From positions 1 through 64,000 of the forward strand of contig NXFV01001657.1 in the NCBI GenBank assembly GCA_002803225.1: DNA of 64,000 nucleotides, given 5' to 3'. The notes under the pieces were generated by a model that was given only the letters and a program-made list of their open reading frames with translations, had not been told where the DNA came from and did no database searches. This document shows, piece after piece, positions 33,701 to 44,342 of the stretch. Within the stretch, counting starts at the first letter, position 1. Every line of letters begins with the position of its first letter. The stretch is from Gamarada debralockiae. Lineage: Eukaryota > Ascomycota > Leotiomycetes > Helotiales > Hyphodiscaceae. Both the position numbers and the translations under genes were made by a program.

Positions 33701-35909
33701 CAGAATACTGGCAGAGGTTCCCATCTTGAAAGCAAACAGTTCCCTTAAGAACGACGAGGTGGCATGGAAGATTGACTCCGACCGCCAATGTAGAGGTGCA
33801 GCAAATAAGGCTGATGTCTCCTTTCAGGAAGGCGGTCTCGATGGCATGACGATCTTGTGGGTCAAGACCGGCGTGGTGAAATGCAACTCCATATCCTACC
33901 AATTCTCGGAGCTCCTTGCTGCCAACATATATCTTTTGGGCAGGAGCCGGCCAGGCACGGTCCACGACTCTCTGTCTAGTCCACCACTCTGCAAGCATCA
34001 CCGCCGTTGTCTCACAAGACTTTCTTGTGAAGCAGAACACCATGATGGGCTTCTTATGAGAGTGTCGCTGGATCAAATTTGGAAGCTTCCCATCCAGGAT
34101 TTTCTCGAACGCAAATTCGTTCGTCAAACCATCAAATCCGTAAACGTGTTTTTGGAGCTTGACTGGTCTGAAATCCTCGCCAAATGTCTCCTGATGTGCT
34201 GGAAGACGGTCGTTGGTATGATCTTTGCCTAGCCACACAGCAATATCCTGTGAATTTGGAACTGTCGCGCTGAGGGCAACGAAACGAACATTGGCACCGC
34301 TCGTCTTCATTCGAGACACCACAGCTTCCAAGGTGGCACCGCGCGTGTCCTTCAGGATGTGTACCTCGTCAATGAGGAAAAGCTTGACGAGTTGCAGAAG
34401 TCTGCTGTAATCCTTCCATTTACGAGTGATGCTATCCCACTTCTCTGGCGTCGTGACAATGATCGACGCAGCGCCAACTCTGTTCATTTCAGCGTAGCCG
34501 GTATCTCCAGTCAACTCTGCACAAGCAAGATTCAGGTGGCTGAATTTCTTCTGCCAATCTCGCATACGCTCAGAGCAGAGTGACTTCGTGGGAGCTTGAT
34601 AGACGATCTTAAACTGTCCTGAGGGATGGCTTTCAACAAGCTTGCAGATAGCCAATTCAAGTAGAGCGGTCTTGCCACTGCCTGTTGGAGCTGAGACTAC
34701 GACATTGTCATTACTCTTGTAGATGGGAGCAAAACATTTTGACTGCGCAGCGTTGAAGAGCTCATATGGGAAGACCTGCCGAAATCTATCTGGGAGTTGA
34801 TGGGGCGAGACAAGCTGAATTCCGTGGGCCATAGGCGGGGCATGTCCAAGTGCCAGTGTCTGCGTATGTTTGGTAACCGTAGTCGTAGGGGCCGCAATTT
34901 GCCTCTGGGGAGTCTCAGGTGGAGCTGTAGGTTCTTCGTAGGTATCCTCAAAGTCAGTTTCTTCTTGAAATCCCGATGACGGTGCTACACGATTAGCAGC
35001 TCGTCGAAGACTGATTCTTGCTGTGGGGCTTGAGTGCTGGACAGGAGACGAAGAGCGTGGCGGTTGCTGAGTATTTGGACTGAATACGAAACCACCTGCA
35101 GAGGTTAGCATATAGAATGGCTAATCGAACAATGATAAATACTCACTGAGATTGAAAGGTGGAGTAATTTCTTGTCTCCGAGGCTGCAATTGATTGAGTC
35201 TGTTGGGATTGTGTCCTTGGAAAAAGTTCACCTCTTGAGGACTAGCCCGCGGCATTGGTCTCTGCAATAGCATGTTGTTAGCAAGCTGGGTGAGCGGGCT
35301 CTGCGCCTGCTGGTTGTTGAAATTGTTCGCCACTTGTGGTTGTGGAGGTGCGCGGTTCACTGGAAGTCCTTGGCGGAGATTCTGGGCAAATCTGAAATGA
35401 TTATTGGCATTGGTGATAATTCTGGACTCGCTTTCTTGTTGGTTATAGGTGTTTCGAGGGGCAAGTGAAAGTCTTGTTGGGGCGGTACTCAAGGCTGTAG
35501 ACGATTGTTGAGAGGAGTCGAAGTAGTAGGATCCTCGATCTAGAGCAGTACATCCTGTCAGATGTGCCAATACTTGAGAGTGGTGGGAGGGAGCTTACCT
35601 GAGGCGGTGGTTAATGCCGTCGAAGGCTGGTGAGGAGAATCGATGTTGTAGAATCCTCGATCTAAGGCAGTGAGTCATGTTAGACGTGTTAATGGTTGAG
35701 AGCGGAGGCAAGGGGAACTTACCAAGCTCATTGAGAAGCATTGGCTCTTCAGACTGTCTTGGAGCCGGTTCGAAGCTATACTCGGCAGGGCGAGCGTCTG
35801 CGAACGAGTAGTCCAGAGCCTGTTCAGGTCTACTTTGGTCATTGGCGCCAGTAGTATTGTCCATGATGCGTTGAAGATGACGGTCCACGCCGCGTGACCC
35901 GCGTTCCAT
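30719..35909 (-). CDS. HFM1: Meiotic ATP-dependent DNA helicase Hfm1/Mer3
   Basis: Eight exons (35909-35723, 35661-35599, 35539-35147, 35095-33210, 33162-31900, 31847-31788, 31732-31673, 31612-30719) sum to exactly 1602 codons, 1601 residues. Residues 1-280 are disordered and Q/N-rich. The Ski2-like helicase core follows: Q-motif region FPYELFNAAQSKCF, Walker A APTGSGKTALLE, DEVH box FLIDEVHILKD, motif III SATVPN, and motif VI QMLGRAGRPQFD. Then come the winged-helix and Sec63-type domain (LCQASEFKDLRMKPNER, VPQVGPATVRKLVTSDI) and a zinc-knuckle CNHQCRGGKILKNGRTCNHKC near residue 1225, as in fungal Mer3/Hfm1. The C-terminal 350 residues are disordered. Mer3 unwinds and extends recombination intermediates and is a ZMM crossover factor. 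All motifs are present and no frame lesion is seen. Alternative Ski2-like helicases (Brr2, Slh1) are two-cassette proteins and do not fit. Confidence 0.95.
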
Positions 35910-36665
35910 CTTCTGCCAGGTTTAGGGAAGATCTGGAGCAATTGACGAAGTAGATGGTGACGGTCGAGAGATTGGAAAGACAAGCTGGAGGGAACCGGGA
36001 GCACTGAAGCCCAAAATGGCTACAGTGTTCCCCGAGGAATAAATCGCGAAGTTTTAGACGCGTTTTCCACGTGCAGAAGCCATTTCTAGTGCTTATTGGA
36101 GAGAGGTTTAAGCGGAAGTGCACTTGGATTTCGAGATCGTGGGCCACGAGACTGCCAAGCCCTGGCGTCTTCCTCTCCTGAAACGCATTTCCAATCCAAC
36201 GAAGCTTCGTGGGCCAAAATCCCCTTTGCATTGAATCTTGAGTATTCGTAAGACTGATACTGCAGCTCTTGAATTCTCATTTCGATCTCAAAACTACATT
36301 CTTGACTCGAGCGTATTCTGGATCGAAAGTGAGGCGAGTACTCCTGAATTTGAAATACCGGGAAAAAAGAGGAAATCAAGTCTAGATGAATACTGTGAGA
36401 ATTTTGTACAGCTATGCTCACGTACGGAGGTATTATAACCTCATGCCATCCATATATCCGCCAGCGATAAATGCTCGATAAACAACCGTCTCGAACACCA
36501 AAACTGCCCATCCATCAACGCCAGATCTTATGCCTACCCATAATACAACCGATATGGAGCCCCTCCATATTTTGATTTTTCCTCGCCTGTTTGCACACGT
36601 GCTTGAGCACCCACCGTCTTGGCATGCATATGTACTTTTCTACCCTTCCTCAACGCCCCTTATAT
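35910..36665. other. Intergenic: HFM1 promoter and transporter 3' flank
   Basis: 756 bp between two minus-strand genes. No other gene is recognised. Overlapping short frames on both strands lack domain signatures. Confidence 0.45.
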
Positions 36666-38319
36666 TCAGTCGTCCCGTTTCACTTTGCCCCGAGACGATC
36701 CCACCCTTGAATGGTGGCGCATCGGTGAACTAGGTCTTGATGTTGATAACCCGGCACTTTTGATGCTCTCTAGCGGGTCCAGAACTACTGGCATCTGCAT
36801 CCTTGATCTATCCTCCTCGTATTTTGGTGTATATCCGTTATCAATCGTGGTCTTCTCGTAGCTTGCGATGTTGATGGGAGGAGGTCGGTTTCGCTTGCGT
36901 TCTGGTCCGCTGTAGAGATATGTTGCAAATATGACAACTGCAGTGCCAATCACGAACTATCAGGGGTTAGTCGGAGTATTTTGAGAGGAGTTTCTGGAAG
37001 CTTACGCTGAGAGTAACTTGGAAGTCAAAGAACCAGACGCTGAAGAGGAAGCTCAGAATGATGCTGATACTCGTAGCAAAGTTCTTGGCGATGTTGTCTG
37101 CATAGTTAATGCACATGGCAACTAGTACTCCCCCAAGAGCCTGGAAGACTATAGCCGTCCAAACCACAGCGTTGTATCCGTCAAAGAAGCCATTCTTTGC
37201 AATCTCCTCTCCATCCTTGAAGATGACGCCAATGATCAAAGAAGGAAATAGCGAGTAGAACGAGAGTTGCACATTCCGAGTCCAGACGGTGACGTGTGTT
37301 GTCGACTCCTTCAAGACTTTCTCAAAGTAAACGCCGGTTAACCCGGAGATCACGGTGGCAACCAAAACCGCCGAAAGACCAATCGAATAGTTCATCGCAG
37401 GTTTCGTCATTCCGAGATCTTCTTGTATGCCCTCATATGTCGCCGACCGTTTCGTAAGACCTTCTGCTAGTCCCTCCATACCGCGCCTCGTGAGCTCGCG
37501 TGCAACGTCTGCAGCGCCATTCGTCAACTGTCCAAGTTCGTGGAAAGATCGAGGAAAGTAGAACCGATTCTCGGCGTCTTTGATAGCAGCGTATGCGTTC
37601 GGATCGCTGGTAGGCAGCTGGACAATGGTGACTCCGATTGTCAAGAGTACGAGAGCCGTCCATCTTTTGGAGGAGAGAACCCGTCCGAGCATTGTCACAC
37701 TGAAGAGAGCTGTTGTAAGAATCTGCAAATCGTTTAGCCAAGCCCCGCTCCTCCTTCTGATATGGTAGCCCTACCTTCAGTTGGTAAAGGATCTGAAAAT
37801 GCACTGCGTCTAAGTTGCTGACTGCTATGTACTGCAGAGAATTCTGGAGCGTGTACAGTGTCGCTGGAATAGCCAATTTCCACCCATCCCCAGAGAAAAC
37901 GGAATTGTACAGTTGTTCGAAAAGGACAGTCGCGGGAGTCGAAGGAGGAAGCGTTCGTGAGATATCGTACAGAGCAATCGTTAAGGAGACAGCCAGCTTT
38001 ATGACCTCATTGAGGAACACGGCCGTCGAGGTGAAGTATCGGTGGCCTCCCACGAGGGGCATTATGCGGGAGTAGTGCATTATCTGCCATTTTGTCAGTT
38101 GATATGCCCAACTCTTGGAATGCCAAATCATCCTGCTCAGAGTTCTCAGACTCATGATGTCAACGCCAGGATACTTACTAGAATCAAGGCACTGTTCTGA
38201 AAAGTGAGGGCTACATCTCGTCAGCACAATGTTCCCATGGCTCCTCAACCCTTCTTACTGATAAGAGATATATGCTTCATGGGGAGGCCCATCCAGGACG
38301 CTCCAGGCGCGTCCGCCAT
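36666..38319 (-). CDS. Golgi nucleotide-sugar (UDP-galactose type) transporter
   Basis: Five exons (38319-38259, 38210-38179, 38083-37775, 37722-37006, 36956-36666) sum to 470 codons, 469 residues. The N-terminus MADAPGASWMGLPMKHISLI runs into TLTFQNSALILIMHYSRIM and RYFTSTAVFLNEVIKL, the first helices and signature of SLC35A/Gms1-type transporters. Further family marks are NSLQYIAVSNLDAVHFQILYQLK, the ILTTALFSVTMLGRVLS block, GVYFEKVLKES and ADNIAKNFATSISIILS. About ten membrane helices are visible. There is an extra hydrophilic luminal loop (about 60 residues, rich in charged residues) after VQLPTS, and a long cytosolic tail with serines. These antiporters bring UDP-galactose (some members UDP-GlcNAc) into the Golgi lumen; the exact sugar cannot be assigned from sequence alone. 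Exon 2 is only 32 nt but keeps the frame. Confidence 0.9.
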
Positions 38320-39474
38320 CCCCATACTTCTTCCCCTTGCCCTTCAAGTGCTTTTCGATTCTGCTCCGTGTCGAGCTTGTGCGCAGGTCGTATCTATTCG
38401 CAAATGCTTCAATCGAGCAAAGACGTGTGCAAATTGAGATGAGCAATGCCCTATGTGCAGGCAGGCGGTGTGTAAAGAAATCGAAGCAGAGAAAAATAAT
38501 GTCTTGCAAATGATGACTTGTTCTCGATTCTATTTTGCGGTTCTCCAGGATCGCGTTAAAACATCAGACCCAATCAGGTAAGGACGTCTTTCAGGGATGC
38601 GGCGAACGAACCACCCCTGCCCAGCAAAATCCAATGGGCAGAAAAAGGGGCAAGGGACAGCCTGGAACAAAAAACAATGTTTTAATGTCGTCTTAAAGCT
38701 TGTTGCTATCGAACGTTAGATTTGAGTCACCGCTGATCCGAATACACGACCAAACCCCTAAAAAAGCAATCATTCCAGAGATCCGAGAGGAAACGGAAAT
38801 GTCGGTGACATGACCTACTCAAGCGGTGCCTTTGAAAATTTCGAAACAGCTCTCGTGACCATTAGTCGAGGCCAAGTTTCATGGTCACATGTCGGCATAG
38901 TTGAACTTTCTCCACCACACGCTGCATCTTCTTTTGACGTGGACCAGTTACAGTGGATTTGGCGTCATCGATGGATGGCTTTCCAAGTCCGATCCGTCTG
39001 GAGAGTCTTACTCGTCAGATGCCTTTTTACTGAATTGAGGAAGGCTTCTTCATGTGGTCTTCTCAGCTTCGGATGGGACAAACGGGCCAGCAATATGGAT
39101 TAAGAGTGGTAGCACAATGATATATGGGGTAACACAGTTAGAGAACTGCACTGAATGGAGGAAGAACACGCACCTTACCTCTCAGGGGCATGAAGACTTA
39201 GGAAAATCAGACTCTCGTCATCGGATTACTGGCACGTGATTGGATGTGTTCGATCATTTCATTGATTATTATATCTCAATATTTGATTCCCACCCGTAAC
39301 ACATCAATCACAAAACCGGCCCACCTGTATATGACCCAAGAATCCTTTAAATGCAAGTAAGCGGGGTATATTTGCATCCCACGCTACCTATATATGACCA
39401 AACCAACAAAGGAAATATGCATGTCCGTAGGACCGTCCTGAAACCCCCCCCCCCCCCCGAGCTCCATCATTACT
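38320..39474. other. Intergenic between transporter start and disordered-protein 3' end
   Basis: 1.15 kb with no supported gene. It contains the transporter promoter and, at its end, a 15-base cytosine run just downstream of the next gene's stop codon. Confidence 0.45.
39444..39458. repeat. Poly-C tract of 15
   Basis: An uninterrupted run of 15 C on the plus strand, starting 31 bases downstream of the stop codon of the minus-strand gene (so poly-G in its 3' UTR or flank). Its length may be uncertain in the assembly. Confidence 0.85.
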
Positions 39475-41895
39475 TTACATACCCCAAATAACATCCTCCG
39501 TCTCATTCTCATCCAACAAGAAGTCTTGCGGATGCCCCAATTTCGCGTCGTCGACGACGAACCTCACACCGCCATTTGTATTGCGTTTTGAGGAGCGCTC
39601 GTTTCGAAACCCGCCAGAAGCACCAACAGCGCTCAACCTTGCAACGCTAGGTGGAGTCATAGGGCTGGATTTGTAACTTCTCGGATCTGGCGACACTGCG
39701 GAAGAATCAGGTCTTGGATGGCGGGGAGCCCAGGAAGTCCTTGGTGTTGAGTCTTCATCTGATCCGAAGCTTAAGAAGTCGCTCAGATCTGGGGAGGGCT
39801 CCGCAGTGTCGATAGCATGGCCATCATTGAGTGGCGTGTCGAGATAGAGAAGAACGCGGTGCTTGTCGTTCGGGACTTCTGGGCCTCGGAGGGTGCTCAC
39901 TGATGATGCCTTTGAATGTCTCGATGTTTTTCTGTCGGGTACACGCGGTGGTGATTTGGCGGTTTCGTGCTCCTGAATGATTTCCTTTTTCAGTTGGGCT
40001 CGCTTTTGCCGCAAAGCTAACAACAGCGTCTCTTCCTGCTTGGTAAGAGCCATATATCGACCGCCGTCAGTCTCGGCCTCGCGGAATGCGACTGAATTGG
40101 GCGAAAGAGGTGGAGTTGGCTGATTCGAGGAACGCTTGGATGAAGTAGAGGGAGGTCTCTTAGATTTCTTCTCCCTTTTATCCAAAGATCGTGTAGCGGC
40201 TAATGACTGGGGATTGTCAAGCTTTGGTAGAGACCAAGGGCCCGATAACCTTGAGCTGGTGGCAGAGGCCTCGGGGATGGTCAGGAAAGGGCTGGCTTGA
40301 GCAGCTCCTTTCCTTGTGGACTGTCTTCTCGATGTCACCTTCTCAGGTTGTTGTGCTGGCTGGCGTCGACTTTCGGCTGATCTTTGGGCTGCTCCATTAA
40401 GTATCCGTGAGGCTTTGTCGTTGGAAGATTCGGCGGGTGATCTCATAGGTTCTCGATCTGGTGCCTCTTCTTCAGAATCTGAGGACAGCGACAGCACGCT
40501 GCTCTGCTTTAAATCGGAGTTCGAAAATGCACTGGTGCTGGTGTGCCGCGATGTTTTCGTGTTTCGGCTGGAGACACTCGCCGCGCTTGAGTCCCGGGGT
40601 GGACTGATCAAACTTTCCTGTATGTGCTTCCAAGAGAATGGTTCCTTGTCCACGGGGCTCATGTGATCACAATCTTTCCCGTTAGATTGTTCCGGCTGAG
40701 AGTACGAGTCGATCCTTCTGCGAGCATAAGAGTCGCTATCTGAGGGGTTTTGGTACTCTCGCATCTTCGTCTTACGTTCAGGTTGAGATGATACCTCAGG
40801 TGTCTCCCTATGATTTCTAACAGGTTTGGATGTTGGTCGGACTTCAGAACGTCTGCCATTCCAAGGTTGCGGTTCTCGATCCGGGACCCTTGACTCTGGA
40901 ATTTGGCACATGCGTGGTGAAAGTGCCAATCGTTCATAGGAATCATAGAGACTGGAAAGAGTATCAGTCGTCTGTCGCTGCGACCTTGGATCATAGGACT
41001 TCGTCGAGCGAATGCTAGGATTTTGTGACCGCAGCGACTCTTTTGATGGTGCGCTGGTAAGCTTCCGTCGGCCTGACGTTGGGTGCTGGCTCCCAGGAGT
41101 ATTTGACGTGTGCGTTAATGTTGATGATGGAGTCAGAGACAGTGACTCGCTGTCTGATATCTTGCTGCTTCGTTTATTCCGTGATGGGAACAACATTGAA
41201 AGATCTAGCCGCGCTGGCTTCTTCCGCATTGACCTATCTCGTGACAAGTTCTCTCCATTATGGAGACCGTTCGCAAATTGCTCCTCGAAAATGTCGACAG
41301 AAGATTCGACCTGTACCAAGGGGCTTCTGGGCAGAGGCGAAACTACCGGTGGACACCCCTTCCTTAGAGCCAGATCTCGTGCCGAGGACTCCGACGTTTG
41401 CTGGGATATCGCGAGAGGTGACTTTTGACGATCATAGTATGACTTCAGTGTGGAAGAGCTGTCTTCGTGGCGCATCCGCCGACTCACACTGGACGTATCC
41501 GTAGCCGCATCCTCCCCGTAAGTTTGTCCCAGTAGAGTAGAAGATGCTTTCCCACGTAGTGGAGACTTCGGGAAGACACCTGATTCATTATCCCACTGCT
41601 CTGAGCTCGACCCATAAATGCTCCCTGTATCGTTCGTTGATTGTATTGACTGTGTAGATTCTGAGATCGAGATACTCATGTCACTCGACCTGGAACTAGG
41701 ATACCTCCAGGACAGATCATCGTCCCGTGTCGGAGAGTCGATATTCAAATCGCTGTCTGTTCCCAATATCCTCTGCGCCTTCGACAATCCGCTGGGTGCT
41801 CCAGGAGCCTTCGCTATCACCCTATCTTTTTCTTTTGACGCCGCAGCATGCTTCCGCCCCGGTACTGGAAACGAGAATTTCGAGGTTCTGCCCAT
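39475..41895 (-). CDS. Large serine-rich, mostly disordered protein, function unknown
   Basis: A single open frame of 806 residues with no lesion, very rich in S, R, K, P and T, which are signs of a real disordered protein. The N-terminus is MGRTSKFSFPVPGRKHAAAS. Notable pieces: clusters of serines (SDMSISISESTQSIQS), many basic-serine patches that could be phosphosites, and one region of helix propensity around residue 640 (LTKQEETLLLALRQKRAQLKKEI). The end, LLDENETEDVIWGM, is a short acidic/aromatic tail. The helix and the two termini look conserved in style, but I recognise no domain. Such proteins are often cytoskeletal or signalling scaffolds; that is a guess. The 5' flank is a 2.4 kb gap. 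Confidence 0.8.
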   Translation of the reverse strand: MGRTSKFSFPVPGRKHAAASKEKDRVIAKAPGAPSGLSKAQRILGTDSDLNIDSPTRDDDLSWRYPSSRSSDMSISISESTQSIQSTNDTGSIYGSSSEQWDNESGVFPKSPLRGKASSTLLGQTYGEDAATDTSSVSRRMRHEDSSSTLKSYYDRQKSPLAISQQTSESSARDLALRKGCPPVVSPLPRSPLVQVESSVDIFEEQFANGLHNGENLSRDRSMRKKPARLDLSMLFPSRNKRSSKISDSESLSLTPSSTLTHTSNTPGSQHPTSGRRKLTSAPSKESLRSQNPSIRSTKSYDPRSQRQTTDTLSSLYDSYERLALSPRMCQIPESRVPDREPQPWNGRRSEVRPTSKPVRNHRETPEVSSQPERKTKMREYQNPSDSDSYARRRIDSYSQPEQSNGKDCDHMSPVDKEPFSWKHIQESLISPPRDSSAASVSSRNTKTSRHTSTSAFSNSDLKQSSVLSLSSDSEEEAPDREPMRSPAESSNDKASRILNGAAQRSAESRRQPAQQPEKVTSRRQSTRKGAAQASPFLTIPEASATSSRLSGPWSLPKLDNPQSLAATRSLDKREKKSKRPPSTSSKRSSNQPTPPLSPNSVAFREAETDGGRYMALTKQEETLLLALRQKRAQLKKEIIQEHETAKSPPRVPDRKTSRHSKASSVSTLRGPEVPNDKHRVLLYLDTPLNDGHAIDTAEPSPDLSDFLSFGSDEDSTPRTSWAPRHPRPDSSAVSPDPRSYKSSPMTPPSVARLSAVGASGGFRNERSSKRNTNGGVRFVVDDAKLGHPQDFLLDENETEDVIWGM

Positions 41896-44342
41896 CGTTT
41901 CTGATAATTCTTAGCCCCAGCGGGTGGCTTCAATTGATATTCTCGATGTCGCACGTTTCTTAACTGCTCGACTGTCGAAAAATATGACCTATCCTCGCAG
42001 AATACGCTGGCTGTCCTGTCACTGAGACATTTGTGCTGAAGAAGCGCTCGATCGGTGAAGGAGGGGACGCTGGACGTAGATCTCCACACCGCGTGAAGCG
42101 CCGCGGGGTCAATTGAGAATTGGCGATCTGTGATGTTCTAAGGACGTGTTGTCTTGCGACGTCGACGAGGTCTTGGACGCCGCGAAGGGAAGGACAAAGT
42201 TCGGGAGCAGAACAAAGCAGAGAAGAGAGGAGATGGACACTATTGACGCTCGGGGCATATTTTAAGATGTCCTAAAAAAGCAAATTGGGGTTCCTGGCGG
42301 CTCATCCATGGACGCTTAGTCCTTTCAGCCAACTTAAGTCAAGGATCTTGTCCAGGGTCCACAGATGTACAGATGCACGTAACCAGCCATGCCAGCGATG
42401 AATGACGGTAAACTGTTTGCGTCTTCGCGTCTTGGAACGAAGCAGATGAGCCGACAAGGGGTTGGGAGAAAAATCGTGTGAGAAGGTGGATCAATTATCT
42501 TCAATCAATCCATTTTGGGTAAAAAGGGGAGAGATTTGGGGGGCATCAGGGCTCGTGGGGAAAGATTGAGAACATCGGAAGCTGGACCGGCTGGAGTAGC
42601 TAAAGTAGAACTTCGAAGCCAACGCGTTATTTCATCCCATCGTAGGAACCTCTGCACGAAATTATAAGTACAACACTACTTGATAACTGGCTGTATGATT
42701 TTATTTTAATTTTTTAATTTTTTTGAGACGATGCTACCATGATCTGAGGTAGATTATCTGTCGACTACAGCGCCACAACCTCAGCATTTCGAACATATTC
42801 GTTTGCTCTTCGGTTGGTTCCTTCGTTATCTGAGATTTTTATCAATCCTTCAGGCCTCATTTGTCAATCCAGCCCTGTATTTCAGGGGGCTCGAAGATTA
42901 CCTCTGGCATTGTACGGCATTCAACCCCACTTCTGTAACTTGTCCTCCTCCCTTTTTCAAACACTCCTTTTCTGCGCATACGATACGATACAATTCCATA
43001 TCGTCTTTTCAGCGCCCGTGAGGATTATCGTGAAGCCTTGCGCAATACTATCCTCGGCAGGGTCCCGAAACATGTGGTGACCTTGACGCTTTAGCAAAGA
43101 AGCTCGGCAACAGCTGAAATAGTGAAATTATTCCTCCGTAGCCACCAACGGCCTGTATATCTCGATTTAACTCTTTTAAGAGGTTACCAAAGTGTGATTT
43201 GCAGTAGTAGATCAGCCTCTGTGCCTGACTAGTAAATACACCAGGCTGGTGCGCATAATCGGGGGTTTCAGTTGTGGAGATTAACAGATCTCCCAATTGG
43301 ACCAGTTCGACGACGCAAGAGGCCTGAAGGGTTGCGTCAGACACCAATCGTTGCAGACCTCGCCGTCGTCTCCAATTTCCCGATGCTGTGACAGCACCGT
43401 CCATCGAGAGAGGAACATGTGACCCCATTCCTGACAAATTCTCCATCCAGACTTGCAGTTTCCAAATGCCTCAGTTTGATATTGATTGTTCCGTTCCGTC
43501 TGTCATCTGATTGTAAGCATACAAAGAAAGAGGGCATGGGGACAATTACTTTCATTCGGATGTTTGAGTGAACATCTGGGGCCGATGTTCGGAACTCTGC
43601 GCCTGCTGTGACACTCGAGAATGATTATTGCCTGTTGTTAAAACCCATGTTGGAACCATTCTGAATCAAAGCCTCGCGGCTCAATATTTCTGAAGGCTGA
43701 TTAGTTTGCTGCTCTCGAGGATACAGTTTGCATAGAGTTTTGAACCAAGGCTTGAACCATGGCTTCGTGATCCTTCAAATACTTCAGAATCCTCGATACT
43801 GCAGTGGCCCATTGTGAGGCAATGCCAACGTGCCCACTGGAAACATTTGATTACGAAATTCGTGACTGGATATGTTTCGCTCGTCATCTAGAAAAGAGCA
43901 GTACCCAGGCCGGGAAATTATATCTATGGCCCCATCTATGTGAGTGCACCGTTGATAGTCTCTCCTGGATACGATTTTCTTTTCCTCGCAAGTGTTTGTG
44001 CTTCAGTAGCATAGCTGGTCTTCATAATTGGATTCAAGGATGGAGGGCGAGTGCCAGAGTGGAACGCAACAAGGAGCCATGATGTCTCAGAGGATTGGCA
44101 AACAAGTAGATGGGCATTTTGAGCTAGCTTGTGAACATAGTATCGAGCTCTTTAAAAATGACAGAAATCCTGCAAGCCAAAAGAAGCTGAGAAGCTGAAG
44201 ATGAACAACTGTTGTACTTCTCCCCAAAGCACAAAGATCCCAAGCAATTGCATAAGCCACCTTTCAACACCTTCTCGTCTATTTTATCTTTGCGACCCCG
44301 TTCTTTCCTCACGACAGCCATGGGCTCCTCTAGGAAATGCTA
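41896..44342. other. Long gap with one unsupported open frame
   Basis: 2.4 kb. The part next to the disordered-protein start is likely its promoter and 5' UTR. A minus-strand open frame at 43446-43048 (132 codons, with QRLVSDATLQASCVVELVQLGDLL) reads like protein, but a TGA precedes its N-terminus and no family is recognised; it could be a relic. An AT-rich stretch of T runs lies at 42700-42725. No RNA gene is recognised. Confidence 0.4.

Noticed and set aside
43048..43446. Possible transcription-factor fragment (132 codons, minus)
   Set aside because: Reads like protein but has no zinc cluster, no good exon joins and a stop just upstream; noted only in the gap description.
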